Below are positions 34,461 through 44,200 of a DNA stretch of 64,000 nucleotides, piece by piece (within the stretch, counting starts at the first letter, position 1; each line of letters starts with the position of its first letter). The translations under genes and the position numbers were made by a program. The stretch is from DASRSS01 sp963799045. Its GTDB lineage: Bacteria > Actinomycetota > Actinomycetes > Mycobacteriales > Jatrophihabitantaceae. The notes under the pieces were generated by a model that did no database searches, was not told the DNA's origin, and saw only the letters and a list, made by a program, of their open reading frames with translations. The DNA is taken from positions 620,001-684,000 of the forward strand of contig CAWCVN010000005.1 of the NCBI GenBank assembly GCA_963799045.1. Reading direction: 5' to 3'.

Positions 34461-35054
34461 GTGAATCCGGGACGGCCGGCCACGGGACGGGTACGGGGCT
34501 CGGCCGGGCGCCGCGCGGCGGTCCGCGCGGCGCTCGCCGCCGTCGTCGTCTGCACGCTCGCGGCCCCGGTCGAGGGGCAGGCAGGCGCCACCAGCGCGCT
34601 GCTGCGCAGCGGCCAGTCGATCCTGTCCGCGACGGACGGGGCGGACGAGGCGGGCACGGCAGAAGGCTTCACGCTGACCGGCACCAGCGTCGACGCGGCG
34701 GGGCTGACCTACGTCGGCACCTTCACCGTGCCTGCAGGAACCGGCAGCGTTCAGGTCCTGCGCTTGACCATGAGAAGTGCGTCGTTCGCCGGCATGCAGC
34801 TCACCCGAGGCTGCGCCGGTGGCCTCAGTACGGTCACCGCGGCGAGCACGGCATCGCTGGGAGGTACGAGAATCGACGCGATCAGCTTCGTCGCGACCGT
34901 CGGCGGCACGCGGATGAGTTTCAGCGCGGACTCGCCGCCGAGTACGCCGTTCCCGGACGAGATCCGGCTGCTGGACGTGACGCTGACCGCGACGACGATC
35001 GCGATCGGCACCTTGAGCGTGTCATCGCTGAGCACGGTGGCCTCCGCCTGCTGA
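34461..35054 (+). CDS. Exported protein of unknown function in the DUF6230 cluster
   Basis: A 197-residue protein with an Ala-rich signal peptide (RAALAAVVVCTLAAPVEGQ) and a beta-rich domain containing FTLTGTSVDAAGLTYVGTF, MQLTRGCAGGL and a C-terminal cysteine (STVASAC). The layout, with strand-rich repeats, one internal Cys and one terminal Cys, parallels the DUF6230 protein two genes upstream, so the two may be distant paralogues. The GTG lies 5 bp after the DUF6114 stop. No family recognised with certainty. Confidence 0.65.
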   Translation: MNPGRPATGRVRGSAGRRAAVRAALAAVVVCTLAAPVEGQAGATSALLRSGQSILSATDGADEAGTAEGFTLTGTSVDAAGLTYVGTFTVPAGTGSVQVLRLTMRSASFAGMQLTRGCAGGLSTVTAASTASLGGTRIDAISFVATVGGTRMSFSADSPPSTPFPDEIRLLDVTLTATTIAIGTLSVSSLSTVASAC

Positions 35055-35086
35055 ACGGTGCAGGCCGGAAGCCATGGGAGTGTCGG

Positions 35087-35162
<76 letters not shown>

Positions 35163-35245
35163 CGACAGACGCCCGGCCCACCGAAGCGGGCCGTGCCCAA
35201 ACTTTAGCAGACAGCATGCGGTACCCAGTCGGTCGGCCGGGCGGC

Positions 35246-35617
35246 TCAGCGCCGCAGCGGGGGGAGTTCGACCCCGTTCTCCTGGGCGTGCAGCCGGGCC
35301 GCGCTCTCACCCGCGCCGGAGTCGCCGGCCGGGCCGGCCAGCGTGGACGACACGTCGGCGAAGGTACGCGCCCATGACTCCCACTCGGCGGCGGACTGCA
35401 GCAGGGAACGGGAGCCGTCGGTGCCGGCCACGCCCTCGGCCAGGTACCGCCGGACGTCGTCCAGCTCGCGCCACAGGTCCTGTGCGTAGGCGCACACCCG
35501 GTTGAGGGCGTGGCGGGCCCGGTCCAGCTGGGCGCGCGCGGAGTCGTCGTCTGAGGCGTCGTTCAGCGCGACGTCGCGGTTCACGTCCAGTACATCGGGC
35601 ATGGGAATCGGATCCAC
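35246..35617 (-). CDS. Small acidic protein, function unknown
   Basis: A 123-residue protein, mostly helical (RAQLDRARHALNRVCAYAQDLWRELDDVRRYL and SLLQSAAEWESWARTFADV), without membrane segments or metal motifs. AAGGAG lies 6 nt before the GTG start. It is divergent from sodN, with a 67-bp shared promoter region. I do not recognise a family. It has no similarity to the SodX peptidase that usually accompanies sodN. Confidence 0.65.
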   Translation of the reverse strand: MDPIPMPDVLDVNRDVALNDASDDDSARAQLDRARHALNRVCAYAQDLWRELDDVRRYLAEGVAGTDGSRSLLQSAAEWESWARTFADVSSTLAGPAGDSGAGESAARLHAQENGVELPPLRR

Positions 35618-35684
35618 GGGTCACTCCTTCGTTTCGGCAAGGCGTGAGGCGGGTACGCCCGCAGCGACAGGAGGAGGTTTACCC

Positions 35685-36080
35685 ATGCGAGTGTTCCGCC
35701 CGCACATCACCGCCCACGCGCACTGCGACCTGCCCTGCGGCGTGTACGACCCGGCGCAGGCCCGGATCGAGGCCGAGTCGATCAAGGGCATCATGGAGAA
35801 GTACCAGGCCAACGACGACCCGGTGTTCCGCACCCGTGCGATCATGATCAAGGAGCAGCGGGCCGAGCTGGTCAAGCACCACCTCTGGGTGCTGTGGACC
35901 GACTACTTCAAGCCGCCGCACTTCGAGAAGTACCCGCAGCTGCACGACCTGTTCAACCGTGCCACCAAGGCGGCCGGCGTCGCGGGCGCCAAGGGCGAGG
36001 TGAACCCGGACGAGGCGCAGAAGCTGCTCGACATGATCGCGGAGATCGACTCGATCTTCTGGGAGACCAAGTCGAGCTGA
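35685..36080 (+). CDS. sodN: Nickel superoxide dismutase SodN
   Basis: A 131-residue precursor. The nickel hook is HCDLPCGVY at residues 13-21: His13 becomes the new N-terminus after removal of a 12-residue propeptide, and Cys14 and Cys18 bind nickel. The remaining four-helix bundle (IEAESIKGIMEKYQ to the end) matches the family, which forms hexamers and dismutates superoxide in the cytoplasm. An AGGAGGAGG ribosome binding site precedes the ATG. Maturation needs a peptidase, normally the adjacent SodX; none is seen next to it or elsewhere in this window. Confidence 0.97.
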   Translation: MRVFRPHITAHAHCDLPCGVYDPAQARIEAESIKGIMEKYQANDDPVFRTRAIMIKEQRAELVKHHLWVLWTDYFKPPHFEKYPQLHDLFNRATKAAGVAGAKGEVNPDEAQKLLDMIAEIDSIFWETKSS

Positions 36081-36216
36081 GCGGACCCGTCAGCACCGGG
36101 TGAGCAGCCGCGGGTGCGCGCCCGGCGCGTCGTCGCGTTCCACCTGCCGCTCGGCTCGCCCGCACGGCTTCGGGAAACCCGCGGTTGAGTGGTGCGAAGC
36201 GCGGGAAGAACGCGAC

Positions 36217-37203
36217 ATGAGCGAGCCGAACAAGGGCGAGGGAAGTACCCGGAGCGTCCTCGCCGCGCTGGCCGCGAATGTCGCGGTCGGCGGGGTGAAG
36301 CTGGCGGCGGGCCTGCTGTCCGGTTCGGCGGCGCTGCTGTCCGAGGCGGCCCACTCGGCGGGGGACAGCGCGACCGAGCTGCTGCTGCTCGTCGCGCTGC
36401 GCAGGTCCGACCGGCCCGCGGACCGCAAGCACCCGTTCGGCTATGGCAAGGAACGCTACTTCTGGTCGCTGCTCGCGGCCGGCGCGATCTTCGTCTCCGG
36501 TGCGGGGTTCTCGCTGTACGAGGGAATCCACACCCTCGCCGGCGCCGGCGAGGGTGTGGACCTGCTGTGGGTCAACTACCCGGCACTCGCCATCGCGTTC
36601 GTCTTCGAGGGCAGCTCGCTTCGCATCGCACTGCAACGGCTGCGCGGCTACATCCGCAAGCATCGGTTGACGCTGCGCGACTACATTGCCAGCCCGGAGG
36701 ACCCGACGGTCAACAGCGTGACACTGGAGGACTCCGCAGCGCTTGTCGGCATCTGCGTGGCAGCGCTCGGTGTCGGTCTGCACCAGCTGACCGGCTCGAG
36801 CGTGTGGGACGGTGTCGCTTCCTTGGTGATCGGCGTGCTCCTGCTCGCCGTGGCCTTCGTCCTGGCGCGCGCGTGCGAGGCGTTGCTGATCGGCAAGCAG
36901 GCCGACCCACGGCTGTTGCGCGCGATCGAGGAACGCCTCGAGCAGCGCGACGAGGTCGTCGACGTCGTGGACCTGCTGACCATGTTGACCGGTGCCGGCC
37001 GCGTGCTCGTCTGCACCCGGGTCGACTTCGTCGACACCTTCAGCGCGGGCGAACTCGAACAGGCCTGCGTGCGGGCCGCGGATGAGCTGCGCGCGGAGTT
37101 TCCCGAACTCGACGAGATCTTCATCCAGCCCGCGGCACGCGAGAATCGCGCGCTGCGACAGCGGGTTCGGGACCGGTACGGGAAGGCGCTGGCCGACGGC
37201 TGA
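36217..37203 (+). CDS. Cation diffusion facilitator family transporter
   Basis: A 328-residue transporter with six helices and a C-terminal cytoplasmic domain (about 245-315). The first metal site is in SEAAHSAGDSATE (HxxxD). The expected second HxxxD is replaced by TLEDSAALVG, as in the ZnT9-like branch, so it may carry a different metal or act as a proton-linked cofactor of metal homeostasis. HPFGYGKERYFW is the conserved loop after helix 2. It follows sodN by 136 bp on the same strand, and nickel or zinc handling would fit, but this is inference. Confidence 0.88.
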   Translation: MSEPNKGEGSTRSVLAALAANVAVGGVKLAAGLLSGSAALLSEAAHSAGDSATELLLLVALRRSDRPADRKHPFGYGKERYFWSLLAAGAIFVSGAGFSLYEGIHTLAGAGEGVDLLWVNYPALAIAFVFEGSSLRIALQRLRGYIRKHRLTLRDYIASPEDPTVNSVTLEDSAALVGICVAALGVGLHQLTGSSVWDGVASLVIGVLLLAVAFVLARACEALLIGKQADPRLLRAIEERLEQRDEVVDVVDLLTMLTGAGRVLVCTRVDFVDTFSAGELEQACVRAADELRAEFPELDEIFIQPAARENRALRQRVRDRYGKALADG

Positions 37204-37420
37204 GGCGAGGCCACAGATGTTCACCAACCGGAAACGTTCTCGCGGTGATCCGGTTACACCCGACGGTGACCGTTGTCGGCATGACGGCTCACAACCCATT
37301 GCGCTCAAGCGAACCGACCACCGCCGAGGCCATCACCCCGATGCGTGTGCTGGCGCGGATGCGCTTATCGAGCGCCGCCCGCGGCAGGCCCACTGCCGCT
37401 GCCACACGCTAGGGGGCGTC

Positions 37421-37768
37421 ATGCGCAGCGAGACCGACCGCGTCATCGACACGCTGCACCGAAGCGAGCTGCTCGCGACGTGTTCGCTGCAGGATTGCGC
37501 CGCGGTCAGCGCCGCGGCCACGCCGTTCACGGTGCCGCCGAGCTGGGCGTTCCTGCAGGAGGGGCGGCCGGCGGACAGCGCCTACCTGCTGCTGGAAGGG
37601 ACGGTCGGGGTGTTTCGCGGCCAGCGGCGGGCCACCGTGGCCTCGGCGAGCAGGCTGCGCGGCCTGCGCCTGGACTATCGGTCGCTGGCGGAGCTGATCC
37701 GGACCCGCCCGGCGGTCGAGGACGCCGTGCGCACGGTGTACCACTCGCGGCTGACCCGCGCCTGTTAG
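37421..37768 (+). CDS. Shortened cyclic-nucleotide-binding-like protein
   Basis: A 115-residue protein resembling the CRP/cNMP-binding beta barrel: LLATCSLQDCAAVSAAATPFTVPPSW, EGRPADSAYLLLEGTVGVFRG, then RATVASASRLRGLRLDYRSLAELI. Between GQR and RATVAS the usual 25-35 residues carrying the phosphate-binding cassette (GE...R motif) are missing, so it probably cannot bind cAMP. The reading frame is intact across the junction. AGGGGG lies 5 nt before the ATG. It could be a decayed or repurposed domain. The 217 bp upstream contain a doubtful 43-codon frame. Confidence 0.7.
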   Translation: MRSETDRVIDTLHRSELLATCSLQDCAAVSAAATPFTVPPSWAFLQEGRPADSAYLLLEGTVGVFRGQRRATVASASRLRGLRLDYRSLAELIRTRPAVEDAVRTVYHSRLTRAC

Positions 37769-37838
37769 TACCAGCCGCGAGCCCGGGTAGCCCTGTCGAT
37801 GACAACCCGCCGGCAGAAATTGTGAAAGGGGCGGCCAA

Positions 37839-38996
37839 ATGCGGACGCTACCCGGGTCGATCGCTCCGCTCTACGAGCACGATGGACCGTTCGTGACGGC
37901 TTACCTGGATGCCACCCGCGCGACCGAGAGCGGTGGGCACGAGGTGGAGCTGCGGTGGCAGGAGCTGCGCCGCGACCTGGAGCAGCGCGGTGCTGCCGAG
38001 GCCGATCTTCAGGCACTCGACGACGCGGTGATGCGCCGCGACGACGCACCAGGTCGGCACGGCCGGGCCCTGGTCGCGGCCGGCGGGGAGGTTCTCCTCG
38101 ACGCCGTGCTGCCGAACCCGCCCTCGTCTCCGCACGCGGCGTGCGGTCCGGTGCCCGACCTCGTTCCCTTCGTCACCGCCCTGTCGCACGGTCTGCCCTA
38201 CGTCCTCGTCGTCGCCGATCACGCCGGTGCCGACGTGACCGCTGTCCCGGCCGAGTTCGCGTTCGTCGGTCTTCGACCCGACGGCACGAGCGTGGCCGGT
38301 AGCCGCCCGTACCCGATCCACAAGACCGGTCGCAACGAGTGGAGCGAGCGGCACTTCCAGAACCGCATCGACGACTCCTGGGCGACGAACGCGAAGGATG
38401 TCGCCGTCGAGGTGGGCAAGCTGGTGACCGCGGTCGACGCCGAGCTGGTGCTGCTCGCGGGTGACCCCAGGGCGCGCTCGCTGTTACGCGAGGACGTGCC
38501 GAGCGTGGTGGACCCCTCGGTCGGCGTCGTCGATCTCGAGGCCGGTGCGCGGGCCGACGGCGCCGACCCGGAGGCGCTCGACGAGGCCGTGCGCGAAGCG
38601 CTGTTGCGTCACGCCTGGCGGCACCGGCGCGAGGTTCTCGGCCACCTGCAGCAGAACCTCGGACGCGACAGGTATGCGGTGGCCGGAGTCAGTGCGGTCG
38701 TCGACGCGGTGCGTCGTTCGCAGGCTGACACCGTCGTGCTCTCCGATGATCCCGGTTCGACACTGACCGCGTGGATCGGTCCGGAGCCGCTGCAGTTCGG
38801 CATGAGTTCCGAGGAACTCACCGCGATGGGAGTCGCCGAGCCGCAGCAGGCGCGCTTCGACGCCGCCCTGCTCCGCGCGCTCGCCGGAAGCGGCGCGGAC
38901 CTGATGGTCACGCCGAACGCGCACGAGTACGTCGATGACGGGATCGCTGCACTGCTGCGCTACGACGACCGAGCCTCGGCGCAGGCAGCGGGCTGA
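37839..38996 (+). CDS. Rv2629-like protein (bacterial eRF1-like family)
   Basis: A 385-residue cytoplasmic protein with the domain order of bacterial archaeo-eukaryotic release-factor-like proteins: an N-terminal domain (VTAYLDATRATESGGHEVELRWQ), a middle RNase-H-like part (ELVLLAGDPRARSLL) and a C-terminal domain with RYAVAGVSAVVDAVRRSQ and DLMVTPNAHEYVDDGIAALLRY. The M. tuberculosis relative Rv2629 belongs to the hypoxia (DosR) response. Role in ribosome rescue or hibernation is inferred. The neighbouring hemerythrin and formate dehydrogenase genes suit low-oxygen life. The ATG at 37839 follows GAAAGGGG. Confidence 0.75.
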   Translation: MRTLPGSIAPLYEHDGPFVTAYLDATRATESGGHEVELRWQELRRDLEQRGAAEADLQALDDAVMRRDDAPGRHGRALVAAGGEVLLDAVLPNPPSSPHAACGPVPDLVPFVTALSHGLPYVLVVADHAGADVTAVPAEFAFVGLRPDGTSVAGSRPYPIHKTGRNEWSERHFQNRIDDSWATNAKDVAVEVGKLVTAVDAELVLLAGDPRARSLLREDVPSVVDPSVGVVDLEAGARADGADPEALDEAVREALLRHAWRHRREVLGHLQQNLGRDRYAVAGVSAVVDAVRRSQADTVVLSDDPGSTLTAWIGPEPLQFGMSSEELTAMGVAEPQQARFDAALLRALAGSGADLMVTPNAHEYVDDGIAALLRYDDRASAQAAG

Positions 38997-39040
38997 GCAG
39001 GCTCGGCAGCGTCTTTCGTCGGTGAGGCGGACCTCGTCGG

Positions 39041-39523
39041 TCAGCCGGCCAAGGCAGCTCGAGCCTCGGTCTGCATCTGCGCGAACGGGATCTGCATCGA
39101 GTCGATCTCGGCCCGGATGCGCGTCACCGCGTCCTGCGCGCGGGCGAGCGTGTCGTCGCCGAAGGTGTCCTGCAGGTCGCCGAACTCGGTCAGCTCCTCC
39201 GCTTCGGCGTGCTGCAGCACCGCCTCGCGCAGTCCCCGGAACTTCGTCTCGAACTCGGTGGACTCGATGTCGAGCGACTCGAGCGTCGTCAGCATCGCGG
39301 CCGCGTCGTCCTCCTCGTGCACGCGGCTGTCCGGTGTGCCGGCGTGCTCGTCCCGCGCCTTCGGGTGCACGATCTGCTGCTCGAGCGTCTCGTGGACGGC
39401 GAGCAGGCGGCGCAGCTCGAGGAAGGCCTGTTCCCGCACCGAGCCCATGACGCGGGGGATGCGGTCGAGCAGCGTCTCGATCTCGTCGTGCTGTGACTCG
39501 AGCAGCCTGATCACGTCGTTCAC
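39041..39523 (-). CDS. Hemerythrin-domain protein
   Basis: A 160-residue four-helix protein with the diiron ligand pattern: SQHDEIETLLDRI, VHETLEQQIVHP, VHEEDDAA and LQHAEAEELTEF. Such proteins bind oxygen or sense oxygen, NO or iron. The C-terminal helix IRAEIDSMQIPFAQM extends past the core. It is the last gene of the leftward ctaD-fdh operon; its GTG overlaps the NrfD-like stop (GTGA). Oxygen protection or signalling for the formate dehydrogenase is a reasonable inference. Confidence 0.85.
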   Translation of the reverse strand: MNDVIRLLESQHDEIETLLDRIPRVMGSVREQAFLELRRLLAVHETLEQQIVHPKARDEHAGTPDSRVHEEDDAAAMLTTLESLDIESTEFETKFRGLREAVLQHAEAEELTEFGDLQDTFGDDTLARAQDAVTRIRAEIDSMQIPFAQMQTEARAALAG

Positions 39524-40437
39524 GTCGCCACCTTCTCTCGCTGTTGCAACCGCTCGCGTTGGGGCACGACGGTGTACTTCGGATCCTGCGTCGAGGCGCG
39601 GCCTGCCTCGAAGATGCCGAACCGGGTCAGCGCGGAGCCGGTGAACAACGCCGCGCCCGAAACCGCGGCCGCGGCGCGGTTGCGGCGTCCCAGGGTGGCG
39701 GCGCCGAGCGCCCCGGCCGCCGTCAACGCCTTGGCTGCGCGCATGAGCAGCCCGGCGCGGCCTTCCTGGAAGGTCTCACCCGCCAGACCCGCCTGCCGCT
39801 CCGCCAGCGTGCTCGCCGCGATTTCCACGGCCGCGCCGCCGATGCCGGCGCGCCGGGCCGGGCCGGCCTGCGTGCACGGCGCGGTGATCATGCCGAGGCC
39901 GCCCGCGGCGGTGGCGGCCGAGCCGGCGAAAACGAACGGCAACTGCTTGCGGGTTCCGTGCCATGCGGGAACGGCGGTGTCGGCGACCAACACCGCGGTG
40001 TAGGTGGCCACGGCGGGGCCAAGCGCCGCGGCGCCGTACCCGGCTGCCCGGCCCGCCCTCGGCAAGATGCCGGTGAGATCCGACGCGGCCGCCGCGCCGG
40101 TCAGCGGCCCGTACGCGGCGAGCAGCCACGAGCCCATGCTCATCGGAGAGGTGGGTCGGGCCACCCGCAGCATGTTGTAGAAGCGGGACGGCCTGCCGAG
40201 ATCGTGGATCAGTGCGGCGGTCGAGGTCGCGATCGCCGCCAACGCGCCGAGCTTCGCCGAGCGCGCGAGCCGGGCTCGCCCGCTCGCCTGCGCGCCCGCC
40301 GCCAGGATCGAGGAGGCGCCGGCGAGGCCGCCGGTGAACAGGTAGCCGGCGATGTCGCGCGCTTCCCAGGTGGGCTCTTTGAGGACCGGTCGGCCGTAGT
40401 AGGAGGTGAAGGCCGGCTCGCCGCGGTGCTTGCTCAC
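39520..40437 (-). CDS. NrfD/PsrC-like membrane subunit of formate dehydrogenase
   Basis: A 305-residue membrane protein with about eight helices. The conserved NrfD pieces are YYGRPVLKEPTWEARDIAGYLFTGG, LIHDLGRPSRFYNMLRV and PMSMGSWLLAAYGP. The family carries electrons between an iron-sulfur subunit and the quinone pool without heme. Start: GTG 40437, overlapping the stop of the iron-sulfur subunit (GTGA). Position after the FeS gene completes a three-subunit membrane-linked formate dehydrogenase. The C-terminus (DPKYTVVPQRERLQQRE) is cytoplasmic. Confidence 0.88.
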   Translation of the reverse strand: MSKHRGEPAFTSYYGRPVLKEPTWEARDIAGYLFTGGLAGASSILAAGAQASGRARLARSAKLGALAAIATSTAALIHDLGRPSRFYNMLRVARPTSPMSMGSWLLAAYGPLTGAAAASDLTGILPRAGRAAGYGAAALGPAVATYTAVLVADTAVPAWHGTRKQLPFVFAGSAATAAGGLGMITAPCTQAGPARRAGIGGAAVEIAASTLAERQAGLAGETFQEGRAGLLMRAAKALTAAGALGAATLGRRNRAAAAVSGAALFTGSALTRFGIFEAGRASTQDPKYTVVPQRERLQQREKVAT

Positions 40438-41243
40438 TTGTTCCTCCCGATGAATGCGGCCGCCAGCCCGGCGAGCAGCGTGCCCGCGGCCAGTGCGGCG
40501 TGGCGCCACATCTCCGGCAGGTCGCGCGTGGTCACCACCGGGTCGGGCGGCAGGCCGTAGGTCTCGGGTTCGTCGAGGAGCAGGAAGAACGCGCCGTTGC
40601 CACCGACGCCGTCCTCGGGGGACTCGCCGTACAGCTTGGCCTCGCGCAGCCCCTGGGCGTGCAGCTGGTCGACGCGCTCTTGAGCTCGGATGCGGAGCTC
40701 GCCCAGCTCACCGAACTGGATCGAGTCCGTGGGGCAAGCCTTCGCGCAGGCGGGCTCCTGGCCGACGCCGATCCGGTCGTAGCACAGCGTGCACTTGAAC
40801 ACCCGCCCGTCGTCCTCCCGCTGGCCGATCACGCCGTACGGGCAGGCCGAGACGCAGTAGCCGCAGCCGTTGCACACGTCCGCCTGGACGACGACGGTGT
40901 CGAACTCGGTGCGGAACAGCGCGCCGGTCGGACAGACGTCGAGGCATGCCGCGTGCGTGCAGTGCTTGCAGACGTCGGAGGCCATCAGCCAGCGCACGTC
41001 CGGGCTGTTGCCCTGCTCGGGCGACGGCAGCGGCTTGTCCTGTTCGATGAACGCGACGTGGCGCCATGAGTTGGCGCCGAGGTGGGATGTGTTGTCGAAC
41101 GACTCTCCCGTGTAGTCGAGCTCGCCGCTCGAGGGCACCGCGTTCCATTCCTTGCAGGCCACCTCGCACGCCTTGCATCCGATGCACACGCTGGTGTCGG
41201 TGAAGAAGCCCATGCGGGGCATGCCCAGGTTCGTGGTAGTCAT
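40434..41243 (-). CDS. Formate dehydrogenase iron-sulfur (beta) subunit
   Basis: A 269-residue electron-transfer subunit with four [4Fe-4S] motifs: CIGCKACEVACKEWN, CKHCTHAACLDVCPTGAL, CNGCGYCVSACPYGVIG, and the CTLC plus CAKACPTDSI pair. It passes electrons from the molybdenum subunit to the membrane partner. A C-terminal helix (LAAGTLLAGLAAAFIG) anchors it, as in FdnH/FdoH. Its ATG overlaps the alpha subunit stop (ATGA). The spacing of cysteines matches formate dehydrogenase beta subunits. Confidence 0.93.
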   Translation of the reverse strand: MTTTNLGMPRMGFFTDTSVCIGCKACEVACKEWNAVPSSGELDYTGESFDNTSHLGANSWRHVAFIEQDKPLPSPEQGNSPDVRWLMASDVCKHCTHAACLDVCPTGALFRTEFDTVVVQADVCNGCGYCVSACPYGVIGQREDDGRVFKCTLCYDRIGVGQEPACAKACPTDSIQFGELGELRIRAQERVDQLHAQGLREAKLYGESPEDGVGGNGAFFLLLDEPETYGLPPDPVVTTRDLPEMWRHAALAAGTLLAGLAAAFIGRNK

Positions 41244-44200
41244 CGGGCGCTCACCCCTTCCATCCCAGTGTTCTCGTCGATGCCGGCACGCTGCCGGTAC
41301 GACTCGACGTACCTGGGCAGCTCAGGGCCGCGTGGTCGCCGGCCGGGCCGGATGTCGACGGTCAGCGCCTTGACCTCTTGGATGTGCACGTTGGGGTCGA
41401 GCGAGATCGAGGACAACTCGTTCATCGCGTCACCGGTCGCCAGCCCGTTCGGTCCCCAGTGGTAGGGCATGCCGATCTGGTGCACCGTGCGGCCCTGCAC
41501 CCGAAGCGGCTTCATCCGTGACGTCACCATCACCCGCGCCTCCACGGCGCTGCGAGCGGTCACGATGGTTGCCCAGCCGTTGTGCTCCAGCCCGCGCTCG
41601 GCGGCCAGCTCCGGGGAGACCTCGCAGAACAGCTCGGGCTGCAGTTCGGCCAGGTACGGCTGCCACCGAGTCATCGCACCCGCGGTGAAGTGCTCGGTGA
41701 GCCGGTAGGTCGTCAGCACGTACGGGAACACCTCGCTGCCCGGGTCGTCGCCGCTCGGGTGGTAGCGGTTGTGCTTACGGGAGAAGACCTGGCGTACCGG
41801 GTTGCGCTGCTGGCCGTAGAGCGCGTTGGGGAACGGCGAGTCCTGCGGTTCGTAGTGCGTCGGCAACGGTCCGTCGGTGAGGCCGGCGGGAGCGAACAGC
41901 CAGCCCTTCCCGTCCGCCTGCATGATGAACGGGTCTATGCCGGACAGCGCCGCGACCCCGGTCGCGTCATCGGCGGGTCGGTAGCTCGGCGCCTTCGTGG
42001 ACTCGAAGTCGGGGACGTCGTCGCCTACCCACTTGCCCTGGTCCTCGTCCCACCAGATGAGCTTCTTGCGCTCGCTCCACGGCTTGCCCTCGAGGTCGGC
42101 CGAGGCCCGGTTGTAGAGCTCGTGCCGATTGGCCGGCCAGGTCCACGCCCACTCGAGCGCCGAGACGCCCTGCTCGACGTGCGGCTTGCGCCGGGCCGTC
42201 TGGTTGACGCCGTCCGCGTAGCAGCCGCAGTAGATCCAGCAACCACAGGCGGTGGATCCGTCGTCGCGCAATTCGGTGTAGCTGGACAGCGGCCGCGCGT
42301 CGGCGTCCCACCCGTTGATCTCGGCGAGGATCGCCTCGGCCACCGGCTCGGCGTGCTCGCCCTCGGTCGGGTAGTCCCAGGTGAGGTCTTGCACCGGACG
42401 GTCCATGTCGTCCGAGGAGCCGGCGAGCTTCGCCCGGATGATGTTGCCGAGGTGGAAGACGAACCACATGTCGCTTCGGCAGTCGTTCGACGGGGCGACG
42501 GCCGCGTGGTGCCACTGCAGCATCCGATTGGTGTTGGTGAAGCTGCCGCTCTTTTCGGTGTGCGCCGCTGCCGGGAAGAAGAACACCTCGGTGCCGATGT
42601 CTTCGGTGCGCAGCTCGCCACTGTCGATCTCCGGGCCGTCCTTCCACCACGTCGCGCTCTCGATCAGCGAGAAGTCGCGCACGACCAGCCAATCCAGGTT
42701 GGCCATGCCCAGCCGCTGCATCTTGGTGTTCGCCGAGCCGACGGCAGGGTTCTCACCGAACAGGAAGTAGCCCTTGCACTGGCCGTCGATCTGGGCCTGC
42801 ACCGTCTCGTAGGTGCTGTGGCTGCCGGTGATGCGCGGCAGGTAGTCGAAGCAGAAGCCGTTGTCGGGGGTGGCGGCCGGACCCCAGTACGCCTTGAGCA
42901 GGCTGACCATGTACGCGCGCATGTCGGCCCAGAAGCCCCGGTCCGGGGAGTCCGCCTCGACGAACTCGTCGAGTGTCTCGTGCTGGTGTGCGTGTGGCAT
43001 CGGAATGTAGCCGGGCAGCAGGTCGAACAGCGTCGGGATGTCGCTCGAGCCCTGGATGCTGGCGTGGCCGCGCAGGGCCATCACCCCACCCCCGGGCCGC
43101 CCGATGTTGCCCAGCAACAGCTGCAGGATGCCGGCCGCGCGGATGTACTGGACGCCGACGGTGTGCTGGGTCCAGCCCACGGCGTAGGCGAAGGCAGTGG
43201 TCCGGTCGCGCCCGGAGTTCTCGGTGATCGCCTCGGCGACCTGGTGGAACAGGTCCTGGGACACGCCGCAGATCCGCTCGACCATCTCCGGCGTGTAGCG
43301 CGAGTAGTGCCGCTTGAGTATCTGGAACACGCAGCGCGGATCCTGCAGCGTCTCGTCGCGTCGCCAGTTGCCGCGCACCGCGGGCCCGCCCGAGCCGAAG
43401 GAGTGCGAATGGCCGGACGATGCGACGCTTCGCCCGCCGTCGGTGATCCGCTCGTACTGCTGGTCCCGCTGGCCGGAAGCGGCACGGATCTCGGCCCCGT
43501 CGTACTGCCAGGTGTCGGAGTCGTAGACGCGTGACCGCGGGTTCAGGCCGGAGAACAGCCCGTCCAGATCCTCGGTGTCACGGAACCGGTCGGTCACGAT
43601 CACTGCGGCGTTGGTGTAGTTGACGACATAGTCGTGGAAGTACTTGTCGTTGGTCAGCACGTAGTTGATCAGACCGCCGAGCCAGGCGATGTCCGTGCCG
43701 GCGCGCAACGGCACGAACAGGTCGGCCAGTGCGCTCGTCCGCGAGAACCGCGGGTCGACGTGGATCACCGTCGCGCCCCTCCGCTTGGCCTCCATCACCC
43801 ACTGGAAGCCGACCGGGTGCGCCTCGGCGAAGTTCGACCCCTCGATCACGATGCAGTCCGAACGCTGCAGGTCCTGCAGGTAGGTGGTCGAGCCGCCACG
43901 GCCGAACGACGTGCCCAGCGCCGCAACTGTGGAGCTGTGGCACACTCGCGCCTGGTTCTCGATCTGCACGATGCCCAGCGCGGTGAGCAGCTTCTTGATC
44001 AGGTAGTTCTCTTCGTTGTCCAACGTCGCGCCGCCGAGGCTGGCGACTCCCAGCGTGCGGCGGACCCGCTTGCCCTTCGCGTCCCACTCCCAGCCCTCGC
44101 GGCGGGACTTGATGACCCGGTCGGCGACCATGTGCATCGCGGTGTCGAGGTCCAGCCGTTCCCAGTCGGTCCCGTGCGGCCGTCGGTACAGCACATACTG

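Noticed and set aside
37281..37412. 43-codon frame just upstream of the shortened cNMP-binding gene
   Set aside because: Third-position GC is only moderate, there is no clear ribosome binding site, and no similarity was recognised.
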